In this document: one piece after another, positions 8,984 through 17,571 of the stretch
Layout of the letters: every line of letters starts with the position of its first letter
Numbering within the stretch: the stretch's first letter is position 1
NCBI GenBank assembly: GCA_958427145.1
Contig: CAUAAZ010000010.1
Span: 1-64,000 of the forward strand
DNA: 64,000 nt
Direction of reading: 5' to 3'
DNA from: an uncultured Collinsella sp.
Lineage (GTDB): Bacteria; Actinomycetota; Coriobacteriia; Coriobacteriales; Coriobacteriaceae
Program-made: the position numbers and the translations under genes
Notes under the pieces: model-generated
What the model was told of the DNA's origin: nothing
Databases searched by the model: none
Seen by the model: only the letters and a program-made list of their open reading frames with translations

Positions 8984-9015
8984 AAAAAAGGCCACATGAC
9001 GTGGCCTTCAACTTT
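8984..9015. terminator. Bidirectional terminator
   Basis: AAAAAAGGCCAC (8984-8995), loop ATGAC, GTGGCCTT (9001-9008), followed by CAACTTTTAT. A and T runs flank both sides, so it can serve both converging transcripts. Its stem shares AAGGCCAC/GTGGCCTT with the inner stem of the element at 8593-8717. Confidence 0.7.
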
Positions 9016-9064
9016 TATATGTTCAGCAGATTCCCCCATGACAAGCCGCGCTTCAACACCGAGG

Positions 9065-9197
9065 CGTCTGCCCGGCCGGCGCGGAATGTAAGGTTCATCG
9101 CGAGTTCCGCACGAGCCGGAGAGCACTTAATGTGCTCTCCGTGCGAGCAGGACTGCCCGAGCAGGGAATCTTACATTCCGCGCCGGGCGGGCAGACG
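9065..9197. repeat. Nested inverted-repeat element, family A copy 2
   Basis: Arms of 28 bp with one mismatch (9065-9092 and 9170-9197) enclose 77 bases. The inside begins with GTTC then ATCGCGAGTTCCGCACG (9097-9113), has an inner hairpin GGAGAGCAC-TTAAT-GTGCTCTCC (9118-9140), then GCAGGACTG (9147-9155) and GAGCAG. Both arms and inner stem differ from the copy at 8593-8717 but are self-complementary; the unpaired blocks are shared. Confidence 0.85.
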
Positions 9198-9215
9198 AAC
9201 CGGGATACAGGCCCG

Positions 9216-11516
9216 CTACTTGATCTTGGTCGTGCCCGGCGCCAGGTTGGGGTCGGTTTCGTTGGCCTCGGTCTGGAAGTGCTCGGTGTACACGTTCTTG
9301 CCGTCGCGGAACATCTCATAGTACTGCATCTTGGCGTAATCTTCGCGCGCCTTGGTGGCGGCTGCTGCGGCGTCGTCGTCGCCGGTGACGTTGGAGGAGA
9401 GCGCCCAGCGCAGACTGGCGTCCTCGTAGCCCACGGAGTTGATAGCGGGCAGCGACTCGCGCAGCGTCATGTGCGCTTTCTGGTAGTCGGTCAGCGGTGC
9501 GCCGATCAGCTGCATAAGCTGCGTGGACAGGTAGTTGGTGGACAGGTCGTCGACCTCGCTCGTCTGGTCGCAGCCGGCAACGTCGTAGTTGGCCCAGATG
9601 ATGTAGTCGGTCTGCCACAGACGTTCCTGGTGCGTGGCATCGTCCTCGCCGGTAAACCACTTGTCGTTGAACTTGGACGGGAAGAACGGCTGGTGGTCGC
9701 CCCAGAACACCACGACTACCTTACGGTCGAGCTTGCTCAGGGCGTTGAGGAAGTAGCGAAGCGCCTGGTCGGACTGCTCGATGCACGAGACATACTCGTC
9801 GACATCGGAGAGCGTGCCGTCCTCGACGGTCTTGGCGTCCAGATCGGTCGTGTCGATGTTCAGGTGCATCTGCTTGTCGACCGGCAGCAGGCCCGTGTCG
9901 TAGCCCGAGTGGTTCTGCATGGTCACGTCGAAGATAAACTGCGGATCGGCGTTCTGGTCGAGCAGCTCAAGAATCTTGTCATAGGTCGCCTGGTCGGTCA
10001 CCATACCGCGCAGAGTGTCGGCTCCCTGGAAGTCGTTGATGGACAGGAACCGGTCAAAGCCAAAGTCCTTGTACACGTTCTCGCGGTTCCAGTTGGTGGC
10101 GTGGTTGGGGTGCATGGCCGTGGTGGAATATCCGAGCGACTTGAACTGCTCTGCCAGGTTCCCGGTCGTTTCCATGTTGTAGATGGTGTAGGGGTACACG
10201 CCCGAGCCCAGGTTGGCCATGGAGTTGCCGGTCATAAACTCAAACTCGGTATTGGCGGTACCGCCGCCGTAGGCGCTCACGTAGAGCTTGCCGCGGCTGA
10301 GGCAGTTGGACAGGTTCTTAAAGTACTGCGGGCCCTCGTAGCCGGCGCGCATGTTCTGGTAGATCGACAGATCCGAGAAGGTCTCGTTCATGATGGCGAT
10401 GACCGTGGGCTTCTCGCTGTCGAACTGCTCCTTTGCGGCGGCGCGCTCATCGCTCTTAGCCGCGTCGGATTTGTCATAGGCCTTGGCGTACTTTTTGAGC
10501 GTGGCCTTGGCATCGTCGACGGAGTAGTCGGCGGGTTTGGGCGGCTTGATGGACTGCGCTGCGCTAATGAAAGCGGGCAGGTAGCCCTCGCGCCAGTAGC
10601 TCTCGAGCGGGCGCCAGGTGTAGACGGTGATGCCGAGGGTGTTGTAGTAGTCGATGAGCGTGACGTGTGCGGTCACACCGCCCAGGCACAGCACGGCGAC
10701 GAGCAGGTTGGTGAGCAGCATGCGCTTGGCGTTGGCGGCGCCCTTCTGACGGTGCGGTGCCACCAGGCCGGCGTACTCGCACAGCAGCATGGCGATGGCG
10801 GTAAAGCCCATGGACAGCACGCAGAACAGCGAGATCGAGAAGGTGTAGCCGGTGCCGGCGACCGCGGCGGCGGTGGAGATGGCCGAAAGGTCGCCCGGCT
10901 GGATGGGCATGGATTTAAACGTGATGACGAAGAACTCGGCAATGCCCAGGACAAAGAGGGCAAAGGCCAGGACCGCGGGAGCTGCGCCGTGGCGCTGGAA
11001 CAGGAAGAACAAGCCGATCATGAGCACGGTGATGATGGCCCACTCGAGCAGGATGCACAGGGGGTAGACCCAGGTAAAGTCGTGGTTGGACGAGACCTCC
11101 ATGCCCAGCAGCGCAAAGACGCCGGCGAGCAGCAGGCACAGGACGGCGGCGACGAGTGGTTTGCCCACAAAGGCGCCGCGCAGGCGGGCGAGCTTGCCGG
11201 TGGGGGCGGGGGCGTCGGGCTTGGCGAACGCAAAGACGCGCGGGGCGATGCGATCGCGGGCGATGCTGGCCCAGGCGCATCCGGTGAGGATGGCGTTGGT
11301 CAGGATGAGCATCACAAAGGCGAGCGGCTCGTTTTGGGCGACGAGGCCAATGGCGCCCCAAATAGTCAAAAAGACCTGGAACAGGCCGAAGACGACGCTC
11401 CACCCAAGAGCGCTTTTGGCAACGGTGCCCGACTGAGCGCGAATGGCCTTGGCCTCGCGCAAGACAAGGTAGACGGTCGCCGCAAGACCGACGAGCGAGA
11501 TGGCGGCAGCGAACAT
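9216..11516 (-). CDS. LTA-synthase-like membrane sulfatase-fold enzyme
   Basis: 766 residues. Start taken as ATG 11516, behind AGGAG with a 7-base gap; the GTG at 11531 has no site of its own. The N-terminal ~320 residues are hydrophobic with many membrane segments, followed by an extracellular alkaline-phosphatase/sulfatase-fold domain. Family landmarks are VIAIMNETFSDLSIYQ, YGGGTANTEFEFMTGNS (the Thr after GGG is the expected nucleophile), HPNHATNWNRENVYKDFGFD and FWGDHQPFFP (metal ligands). Such enzymes transfer glycerol-phosphate or related groups from lipids to build lipoteichoic-acid-like polymers or to modify glycans. The longer membrane part than classical LtaS (five helices) leaves the exact polymer open. 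Confidence 0.8.
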   Translation of the reverse strand: MFAAAISLVGLAATVYLVLREAKAIRAQSGTVAKSALGWSVVFGLFQVFLTIWGAIGLVAQNEPLAFVMLILTNAILTGCAWASIARDRIAPRVFAFAKPDAPAPTGKLARLRGAFVGKPLVAAVLCLLLAGVFALLGMEVSSNHDFTWVYPLCILLEWAIITVLMIGLFFLFQRHGAAPAVLAFALFVLGIAEFFVITFKSMPIQPGDLSAISTAAAVAGTGYTFSISLFCVLSMGFTAIAMLLCEYAGLVAPHRQKGAANAKRMLLTNLLVAVLCLGGVTAHVTLIDYYNTLGITVYTWRPLESYWREGYLPAFISAAQSIKPPKPADYSVDDAKATLKKYAKAYDKSDAAKSDERAAAKEQFDSEKPTVIAIMNETFSDLSIYQNMRAGYEGPQYFKNLSNCLSRGKLYVSAYGGGTANTEFEFMTGNSMANLGSGVYPYTIYNMETTGNLAEQFKSLGYSTTAMHPNHATNWNRENVYKDFGFDRFLSINDFQGADTLRGMVTDQATYDKILELLDQNADPQFIFDVTMQNHSGYDTGLLPVDKQMHLNIDTTDLDAKTVEDGTLSDVDEYVSCIEQSDQALRYFLNALSKLDRKVVVVFWGDHQPFFPSKFNDKWFTGEDDATHQERLWQTDYIIWANYDVAGCDQTSEVDDLSTNYLSTQLMQLIGAPLTDYQKAHMTLRESLPAINSVGYEDASLRWALSSNVTGDDDAAAAATKAREDYAKMQYYEMFRDGKNVYTEHFQTEANETDPNLAPGTTKIK

Positions 11517-11729
11517 GCTGAGACTCCTCACAAACTAAAACGTACGAAAGCGGGGGTTTACCCGATTGTTACCAAGATATGCGCTGCAATTGGTGGCTGC
11601 GCACAACAACCAGCCATATTAACGCGCACGTGCGGCGGTGTGGCGCAATGTAGTGGCGGCCTGCGCGATAATGGACGGGAATTACACGGAAACGTAAAGG
11701 CTTCTTAAAGAATTAGCGAGGATAGAGCT

Positions 11730-12578
11730 ATGGGCGAGCAGGTTTGCACCAAGGCCGTGGATACGTGCGGCTATCCGGTCGAGACTACGTGCAATGCGGT
11801 GCTGGACACGTTGGAGCACCGTTCCTCCACGCGTGCCTTCGCGCGTGATGATGACGACCGCCCCGTGGCGGTGACCGACGAGCAGCGGGCGGCGATCTTG
11901 CATGCGGCGAGCCGCGCGCCGTCGGCGGGCGCCATGATGATGTATTCCATCGTGAGCATCCGCGAGCAGGCTACGCTGGACCGCCTCGCCGACCTGTGCG
12001 ATCACCAGCCCATGATCGCCAAGGCGCCCTGGGCACTAATATTTGTGGTCGATTATGCCAAGTGGATCGATCTGTTTGAGCACGTGGGCTGCTTTGAGCC
12101 CGAGTTTGTCGAGCGTACGGGTAAGGCGCCCCGCCGCGCGCCGGGTCTGGGTGACTTTGCCATCGCGGCCCAGGACGCCGTGATCGCCGCGCAAAACGCT
12201 GTGGTTGCCGCCGAGGCCCTGGGGCTGGGGAGCTGCTACATCGGTGATATCGTCGAGAACGCCGAGGAAGTTGCCGAGCTGCTCGATCTGCCGCCCTATA
12301 CCATGCCGCTATCGATGCTCATCATCGGCACGCCCCGCAAGGAGCGTCCGGCGATTGCGCATCCTGTGGTGAACCTGGTGCACGAGGAACGCTACCGCCG
12401 TGCGGACGCTGCGACTATGGATGCGCAGGTGGCCGAGATGGATGCGATGTTCCGTCCGCATGCTCGCGAGGTGGGGGAGCGCGTCGTGGATATCTACACC
12501 CGCAAGCACACGAGCCCCTTTATGGCCGAGATGAGCCGATCCATGGAGTGGTGGTTCAAAAACTGGCTCGGAAAATGA
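11730..12578 (+). CDS. Nitroreductase-family FMN oxidoreductase
   Basis: 282 residues, ATG 11730 behind GAGGAT. The N-terminal motif LEHRSSTRAFAR matches the R-R-S-x-R-x-[FY] phosphate-binding entry of NADPH/FMN nitroreductases. AASRAPSAGAMMMYS corresponds to the A-P-[ST]-x-x-N-x-Q FMN-binding helix, with Asn/Gln replaced by Ala/Met, and AAQNAVVAAEALGLGSCYIGDI is the conserved active-site and dimer helix. The C-terminal ~70 residues (ERYRRADAATMDAQVAEMD...) extend the usual ~200-residue core. It probably reduces quinones, nitro compounds or flavins with NAD(P)H. It stands alone, transcribed away from the LTA-synthase-like gene. Confidence 0.75.
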   Translation: MGEQVCTKAVDTCGYPVETTCNAVLDTLEHRSSTRAFARDDDDRPVAVTDEQRAAILHAASRAPSAGAMMMYSIVSIREQATLDRLADLCDHQPMIAKAPWALIFVVDYAKWIDLFEHVGCFEPEFVERTGKAPRRAPGLGDFAIAAQDAVIAAQNAVVAAEALGLGSCYIGDIVENAEEVAELLDLPPYTMPLSMLIIGTPRKERPAIAHPVVNLVHEERYRRADAATMDAQVAEMDAMFRPHAREVGERVVDIYTRKHTSPFMAEMSRSMEWWFKNWLGK

Positions 12579-12581
12579 CGG

Positions 12582-12612
12582 ATGTGACAAAGGGACAGCC
12601 CCTTTGTCACAT
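12582..12612. repeat. CAAAGGG palindrome, copy 1
   Basis: ATGTGACAAAGGG and CCCTTTGTCACAT, 13-bp arms around a five-base centre, directly after the nitroreductase stop. Same core as copies at 15067, 25943, 39233, 39977 and 48104, with different but matching outer bases. Confidence 0.85.
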
Positions 12613-12696
12613 TCCATATCGCCGCGGTGGCCTAAAGGCCGTATAAATGTTTATTTAGCTGGGAAAACAGCGCCATTCAAACATGGGCCGATTACC

Positions 12697-12702
12697 TATA
12701 AT
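12697..12702 (+). promoter_or_regulatory. Possible -10 box for kup
   Basis: TATAAT at 12697-12702, 35 bases before the kup start. No good -35 box stands at the usual distance (CATTCA or ATTCAA are the best), so the call is tentative. The leader is too short for a known large riboswitch. Confidence 0.35.
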
Positions 12703-12737
12703 TCCTTCGAACATTAAAGTTGGGAGGAAACCGGCTT

Positions 12738-14765
12738 ATGGAACAGAAGGCCAAGGAGGCAGCCTCGCACGCTGCGATTCCTGTGAGCATCTCGGCGATG
12801 CTCGTCACGCTGGGCGTGGTGTACGGCGATATCGGCACCAGCCCTATGTATGTAACCAAGGCGCTCGTTGCCGGCAACGGCGGCATCGGAAGCGTCACGG
12901 AGGAGTTCGTGCTCGGCGCGCTCTCCCTTGTCGTGTGGACGGTCACGTTGCTGACCACCATCAAGTATGTGCTCATCTCGCTGCGCGCCGATAACCATGG
13001 CGAGGGCGGCATCTTTGCCCTGTACAGCCTGGTCAAGCGCTGCGGCAAGTGGCTTATCATCCCCGCCATGCTGGGTGGCGCCGCGCTGCTCGCCGACGGC
13101 ATCCTGACGCCGGCCGTTACCGTTACCACGGCCATCGAGGGCCTGCGCACCATCCCGGCGGTCCATGCCGTGCTGGGCGATGACCAGGGCCGCGTCGTCG
13201 CCATTACGCTCGCCATCATCATCGTGCTCTTCTTGGTACAGCGCATCGGTACGGCCAAGATCGGTCACGCCTTTGGCCCCATCATGACGCTGTGGTTCCT
13301 GTTCCTGGGCGGCACGGGTCTGTTCTTTGTCTTCCAGCACCCCGCCGTGCTGCTGTGCCTCAACCCGGTGCGCGGCATCGCCTTTTTGCTGAGTCCCAAC
13401 AACCACGCGGGCATCATGATTCTGGGCAGCTGCTTCCTCGCCACCACCGGTGCCGAGGCGCTCTACTCCGACATGGGCCACGTCGGCCGCGGCAACATCT
13501 ACGCCACCTGGCCGTTCGTTAAGTGCTGCCTGCTGCTTTCCTATATGGGCCAGGGCGCTTGGCTTATGAACAACGCTGCCAACCCCGAGCTCATGGGCAT
13601 TGCCGACCTCAACCCGTTCTACCAGATGCTCGCCCCGGGACTGCGCCCGTTTGCCGTCGGCCTTTCCACCGTCGCTGCCATCATTGCCTCGCAGGCGCTC
13701 ATCACCGGCGCATTTTCGCTGGTGTCCGAGGCCAGCCGTCTGGACCTCATGCCGCACATGCAGGTCTTCTACCCTGCCGAGACCAAAGGCCAGCTCTACA
13801 TCCCCATGGTCAACAACGTCATGCTTGTGGGCTGCGTCATCGTGGTGCTGCTGTTCCAGAACTCGGCGCATATGGAAGCCGCCTACGGCCTGGCCATTAC
13901 GCTGACTATGATGTGTACCACGCTGCTGCTCTTCTTCTACCTGCACGAGGAGCGCAAGCTCAAGGTTGCTCCGTGGATCTTCGCGGCCTTCTTCCTTTTG
14001 CTCGAAGGCTTCTTCTTCGTGAGCTCGCTCACCAAGTTCTTCCACGGCGGCTATTTCACCATCCTCATGGCCGCGCTCATCATGGGCATTATGGTGTGCT
14101 GGTACAACGGCACGGCGGTCGAGCAGCGCCAGTTTACGCTGCTGCCGCTGCGCAGCTACCTGCCGCAGCTCAAGCGCCTGCGCGACGACGACCGTTACGA
14201 GCGCATGAGCGACAACGTCGTGTACCTGACCAAGGACACCCATACCGACTACATCGACCGCGATATCGTCTATTCGATCTTGGACAAGCATCCCAAGCGC
14301 GCCCGCGCCTGGTGGTTCGTGAATGTCGAGACCATGGACGAGCCGCATACCTTTGCCTATTCGGTCGAGACGTTCGGCACCGACTACGTGTTCCGCGTGC
14401 ATCTGTACCTGGGCTACAAGATCAACCAGCGCGTCAATGCCTACCTGCGTCAGGTTGTTCAGGACCTGGCTGCCACCGGCGAGCTGCCGCCGCAGACGCA
14501 TGACTACTCGGTCTACAAGGATCCGGGTAACATCGGCACGTTCAAGTTCGTCCTGATCCGTAAGCTTCTGGCGCCCGAAAGCGATGTGGAGCCCAGCGAG
14601 CGTACGGCCATTACGCTCAAGTACATCATCCGCCGCGCCGCCGGCACGCCCGCGCGTTGGTACGGCCTGGAGAACTCCAACGTGAGCTTTGAGTACGTGC
14701 CGCTGTTCACCAAGTTCAAGGCCGTGAACAAGATGCAGCGCTTGGCCCCCAACGAGCGGCCGTAG
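12738..14765 (+). CDS. kup: Kup-type potassium uptake transporter
   Basis: 675 residues. ATG 12738 follows GGGAGGAAA (12722-12730); the earlier TTG at 12720 lies before that site. Family landmarks are LGVVYGDIGTSPMYVTKAL at the start, LRADNHGEGGIFALYSL, and roughly twelve membrane helices over residues 15-450. A soluble tail follows (VVYLTKDTHTDYIDRDIVYS ... HLYLGYKINQRVNAYLRQ) as in Kup/HAK proteins, which import K+ together with H+. The next genes are a small membrane protein and a KdpD/KdpE-like sensor-regulator pair on the same strand, so uptake and potassium or turgor sensing seem grouped. Confidence 0.9.
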   Translation: MEQKAKEAASHAAIPVSISAMLVTLGVVYGDIGTSPMYVTKALVAGNGGIGSVTEEFVLGALSLVVWTVTLLTTIKYVLISLRADNHGEGGIFALYSLVKRCGKWLIIPAMLGGAALLADGILTPAVTVTTAIEGLRTIPAVHAVLGDDQGRVVAITLAIIIVLFLVQRIGTAKIGHAFGPIMTLWFLFLGGTGLFFVFQHPAVLLCLNPVRGIAFLLSPNNHAGIMILGSCFLATTGAEALYSDMGHVGRGNIYATWPFVKCCLLLSYMGQGAWLMNNAANPELMGIADLNPFYQMLAPGLRPFAVGLSTVAAIIASQALITGAFSLVSEASRLDLMPHMQVFYPAETKGQLYIPMVNNVMLVGCVIVVLLFQNSAHMEAAYGLAITLTMMCTTLLLFFYLHEERKLKVAPWIFAAFFLLLEGFFFVSSLTKFFHGGYFTILMAALIMGIMVCWYNGTAVEQRQFTLLPLRSYLPQLKRLRDDDRYERMSDNVVYLTKDTHTDYIDRDIVYSILDKHPKRARAWWFVNVETMDEPHTFAYSVETFGTDYVFRVHLYLGYKINQRVNAYLRQVVQDLAATGELPPQTHDYSVYKDPGNIGTFKFVLIRKLLAPESDVEPSERTAITLKYIIRRAAGTPARWYGLENSNVSFEYVPLFTKFKAVNKMQRLAPNERP

Positions 14766-14826
14766 GCGCCGACAGGTTGCATGGAGCTGGTTTTCGATGG
14801 ACAAGATTGAGACCGGGGAGGCAAAC

Positions 14827-15021
14827 ATGGATGCAAAGGCGCTCGATGGCCGCGAGGCGCTTGCCGAAGTGGTGCGCGAGGCACGCGCCGATGCCGCCGA
14901 AGATCGGTTCTTTACGAATCGGGCCAACATGGATATGGCCGACCGTGTGATCTCGATTGTGGCACTGGTATTTGGAGCAGTGTGCGTGTGTGCCCTGCTC
15001 GCGCACGTGCTGTTTGTCTAG
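14827..15021 (+). CDS. Small single-helix membrane protein beside kup
   Basis: 64 residues. ATG 14827 is preceded by GGGGAGG (14815-14821) at a 5-base gap; ATG 14797 in the same frame has no such site. A charged N-terminal part (REALAEVVREARADAAEDRFF) is followed by one membrane helix (VISIVALVFGAVCVCALLAHVLFV) at the very C-terminus. I recognise no family. It lies 61 bases after kup and before the sensor kinase; a small membrane partner of the transporter or sensor, comparable in kind to KdpF, is possible but untested. Strong ribosome-binding site and context make it a likely real gene. Confidence 0.6.
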   Translation: MDAKALDGREALAEVVREARADAAEDRFFTNRANMDMADRVISIVALVFGAVCVCALLAHVLFV

Positions 15022-15066
15022 CGACCGCCGGTTGCAAAGGCTATACACTTGGAACCACCACAAGGG

Positions 15067-15106
15067 AAACCACCACAAAGGTGCCTGTCCCTTTGTGGTG
15101 GTTTTT
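15067..15106 (+). repeat. CAAAGGG palindrome, copy 2, possible terminator
   Basis: AAACCACCACAAAGG (15067-15081) pairs with CCCTTTGTGGTGGTTT, followed by more T, so it can end transcription after the small gene. Just upstream stands a partial direct copy, AACCACCACAAGG. Outer bases CCACCA/TGGTGG are specific to this copy. Confidence 0.75.
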
Positions 15107-15132
15107 GTTTTTGAGAGAGGGGCGGGGCGCTG

Positions 15133-16758
15133 ATGGACGTCCGTACGGACGGCGATATTGCCGATAGCTTTTGGTGGCGGCGCACAACGCTGACGCGCCG
15201 CACTCCTCTGTATGACGCCTGCGTGTCGGTGGGGCTGTTGGTCGCGGCGACGATTGTGGGCGCGCTGCTCGACCATCCGGGTCTCGCGCCGAGCATCATG
15301 ATCGTCTATGTGTTCGCCGTGCAGCTGTGCGCATTCTTTACCTGGAGTCGCCTGTATTGCTTGTTGAGCTCGGCTGCCGCCGTGGCGCTCTACAACTTCT
15401 TGTTTGTCGACCCGCGCTACTCGCTGTCGCTTATCGACCGCGGCTATCCCGGCATGTTCTTCATCATGTTTGTGGTCTCGCTTGTATCGAGCTCGATTGC
15501 GTTAGCCCTGCGCCGGGCCTTGGCGCAGGCTGCCGCCAGCGACCGTCGCACGCATATGGTGCTCGAGACCAACCGCATGCTGCAGCGCTGCGCCGACGAG
15601 CAGCAGATCGTTCACGCCATGGCCACGCAGCTGGCGCGTCTTTCGGGCTGTCCGGTCGTGTGGTACAGCGCCGACGCCGAGGGCGATGACCTGCTGCCGC
15701 GCGCGACTTACACGGCCGTGGGCGATGCTGCACCGGTGCACGAACTGGCGCCGCAGATGCCGCCGCGGCTCTCGGCGTCCGCCTATGTGGGAACGCCGCT
15801 CGACGCCACGTTTGGCGGCTCGGCGTTTTATGGCATCTACCTGACGGTTCGCACAGGCGACGGCTTCGCGCGCTCGGGCGACCCCGCCTCGGTGGTGGGC
15901 GTGCTGGCTATCGTTGCCGAGCCCGACGTGCTGACGCACGAGGAGCGAACACTTGCCGATGCCATCGTGAGCGAAGGCGAGCTGGCACTTGATCGCGCTC
16001 GCGCCATGGAGGCCCGCGAGGAGGCGGCGGTGCTTGCAAAAAACGAGCAGCTGCGCGCCAACCTGCTGCGCTCCATCTCGCACGATCTGCGTACGCCGCT
16101 CACCAGTATTTCGGGCAATGCCGACGTGCTGCTCGATCAGGGCTCGACCGGCACCGCAGTGCTCGATGCCCAGACGCGCCGCGGCCTGCTTCTATCCATT
16201 CGCTCGGATGCGCTGTGGCTCAACGCCACTGTCGAGAATCTGCTTGCCATCACCAAGCTCGAGGGCGGCGGCATGCATCTGTCGACTACGCTCGAGCTCA
16301 TGGACGATATCGTCGAGGAGGCGCTGCGCCACGTAAGTCCGGCCGTGCGCGAGCACGATCTTAAGGTGGTGGCGTGCGATGAGCCGGCGCTCGTCAACGT
16401 CGATGCGCGCCTGATGGTGCAGCTGGTGGTCAATCTGGTGAACAACGCCATCACCTATACGCCCGCAGGCTCGCATATCGTGATTTCGATTGGCGTCGAC
16501 GATGGACGCGTGGCGTGCTCGGTGGCCGATGACGGCCCGGGCATTGCGCCTGAGGACCGCGAGCGAATCTTTGAGTCGTTCTACACCGCCAACCACGGTT
16601 TGGCCGACAGCCACCGTAGCGTGGGCCTGGGACTTTCGCTCTGCCGCTCCATTGCGCTGGCGCATGGCGGTAGCATAGAGGTTGCCGCGGCGGACCCGCA
16701 CGGCTCGGTCTTTACGATTGAGCTTCCCGTCGCCGACGTTTCGTTTGATAAGGAGTAG
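15133..16758 (+). CDS. KdpD-like sensor histidine kinase lacking the KdpD N-terminal domain
   Basis: 541 residues. About four membrane helices at residues 27-120 (DUF4118-like, including YNFLFVDPRYSL, a KdpD hallmark), a GAF-like region at about 130-290, then the kinase core: SHDLRTPLTSISGN with phospho-acceptor His317, NLVNNAITYTP (N box), DDGPGIAPEDRERIFESF (G1/F) and GLGLSLCRSIALAHGG (G2). The ~370-residue N-terminal KdpD and universal-stress domains of E. coli KdpD are absent. No kdpFABC genes are visible. Next to kup, it probably responds to K+ or turgor (inference). Its stop is four bases from the regulator's start, whose ribosome-binding site lies inside this gene. Confidence 0.8.
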   Translation: MDVRTDGDIADSFWWRRTTLTRRTPLYDACVSVGLLVAATIVGALLDHPGLAPSIMIVYVFAVQLCAFFTWSRLYCLLSSAAAVALYNFLFVDPRYSLSLIDRGYPGMFFIMFVVSLVSSSIALALRRALAQAAASDRRTHMVLETNRMLQRCADEQQIVHAMATQLARLSGCPVVWYSADAEGDDLLPRATYTAVGDAAPVHELAPQMPPRLSASAYVGTPLDATFGGSAFYGIYLTVRTGDGFARSGDPASVVGVLAIVAEPDVLTHEERTLADAIVSEGELALDRARAMEAREEAAVLAKNEQLRANLLRSISHDLRTPLTSISGNADVLLDQGSTGTAVLDAQTRRGLLLSIRSDALWLNATVENLLAITKLEGGGMHLSTTLELMDDIVEEALRHVSPAVREHDLKVVACDEPALVNVDARLMVQLVVNLVNNAITYTPAGSHIVISIGVDDGRVACSVADDGPGIAPEDRERIFESFYTANHGLADSHRSVGLGLSLCRSIALAHGGSIEVAAADPHGSVFTIELPVADVSFDKE

Positions 16759-16762
16759 CGCT

Positions 16763-17476
16763 GTGCCGAACTCTGCCGTAAAACCGCTCATCTTGGTCGT
16801 TGAGGACGACCCCGCCGTTCGCAATCTTATTGTTGCCGCGCTCGAGGCGCACGGCTTGCGTCATATGGCCGTGGAGACCGCCCATGCCGCCATCGCCGCC
16901 GCCTCATCGCAGGCACCGAGCATTGTGCTGCTCGACCTGGGTCTGCCCGATATGGACGGCGTCAAGGTGGTGGAGTCGGTGCGCGCATGGTCGGGCATGC
17001 CGATCATCGTGGTCTCGGCGCGCAGTGAGGATGCGGACAAGATTCGCGCGCTCGATGCTGGCGCCGACGACTACCTGACCAAGCCGTTTTCGGTCGAGGA
17101 GCTGCTCGCGCGCATTCGCACGACGCTCAGGCGCCTCTCGTATGCGCAAACGGGCGGTGTTGCCTCCGAGGGCTCGTTCGATACCGGTGAGCTGCATATC
17201 GATTTTGATGCCGGCATCGCCACGATGGATGGCGAGGAGCTGCATCTGACGCCGATTGAGTACAAGCTCCTGTGCCTGCTGGCGCATAACGCCGACAAGG
17301 TGCTGACGCACCAGTCTATCCTGCACGAGATTTGGGGCACGGCAACCAAGAGCGACCTGGCGAGCCTGCGCGTCTTTATGGGCACGTTGCGTAAGAAGAT
17401 CGAGTCCGACCCCGCGCACCCGCGCTATATCCAAACGCACGTGGGTATCGGCTATCGCCTGGTCACCCAAGGCTAG
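16763..17476 (+). CDS. KdpE-like OmpR-family response regulator
   Basis: 237 residues. GTG 16763 follows AAGGAG (16750-16755). Receiver domain with acidic pair EDD near residue 16, phospho-acceptor Asp58 in VLLDLGLPDMDG, the Ser/Thr position in IIVVSARSE and Lys in YLTKPFSVEELLARI. The C-terminal winged helix (ELHLTPIEYKLLCLLAHNAD ... LRVFMGTLRKKIE ... YIQTHVGIGYRL) closely follows KdpE. It partners with the kinase just upstream. Targets are unknown; kup in the same neighbourhood is a candidate. Confidence 0.85.
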   Translation: MPNSAVKPLILVVEDDPAVRNLIVAALEAHGLRHMAVETAHAAIAAASSQAPSIVLLDLGLPDMDGVKVVESVRAWSGMPIIVVSARSEDADKIRALDAGADDYLTKPFSVEELLARIRTTLRRLSYAQTGGVASEGSFDTGELHIDFDAGIATMDGEELHLTPIEYKLLCLLAHNADKVLTHQSILHEIWGTATKSDLASLRVFMGTLRKKIESDPAHPRYIQTHVGIGYRLVTQG

Positions 17477-17500
17477 ATCGCCAACCACCATCCCAATATG

Positions 17501-17567
17501 AGTTGCGGTGAAATACGGTCTAAATTTGCCTAATTCTAGGCAAAGCAGTCCGTATTCCACCGCAACT
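17501..17567. repeat. Nested inverted repeat between converging genes, family C copy 1
   Basis: Arms AGTTGCGGTGAAATACGG (17501-17518) and CCGTATTCCACCGCAACT (17550-17567), one mismatch, enclose a second hairpin TTTGCCTA-ATTC-TAGGCAAA (17525-17544). AAAGC (17542-17546) stands just inside the right arm, as in the elements at 35498-35563 and 40010-40072. It could end transcription of both neighbours. Confidence 0.75.
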
Positions 17568-17571
17568 TTGT

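Noticed and set aside
8660..9091. Possible 143-codon gene on the plus strand
   Set aside because: Runs through the tandem hairpin units and a terminator; its repeats only mirror the DNA repeats.
8593..9197. MITE or insertion-sequence ends
   Set aside because: Terminal arms differ between copies, and I see no target-site duplication or transposase; a transposed element would keep its ends.
9132..11708. Open frame of 858 codons on the plus strand, antisense to the LTA-synthase-like gene
   Set aside because: Low-complexity Val/Gly/His-rich translation typical of the reverse of GC-rich genes; no motif or ribosome-binding site, and the minus-strand gene has clear catalytic motifs.
12613..12737. 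Cyclic di-AMP or other riboswitch before kup
   Set aside because: Only about 125 bases with no recognisable riboswitch core.
12714..14930. Open frame of 738 codons on the minus strand
   Set aside because: Antisense to kup; His/Gln/Asp-rich low complexity.
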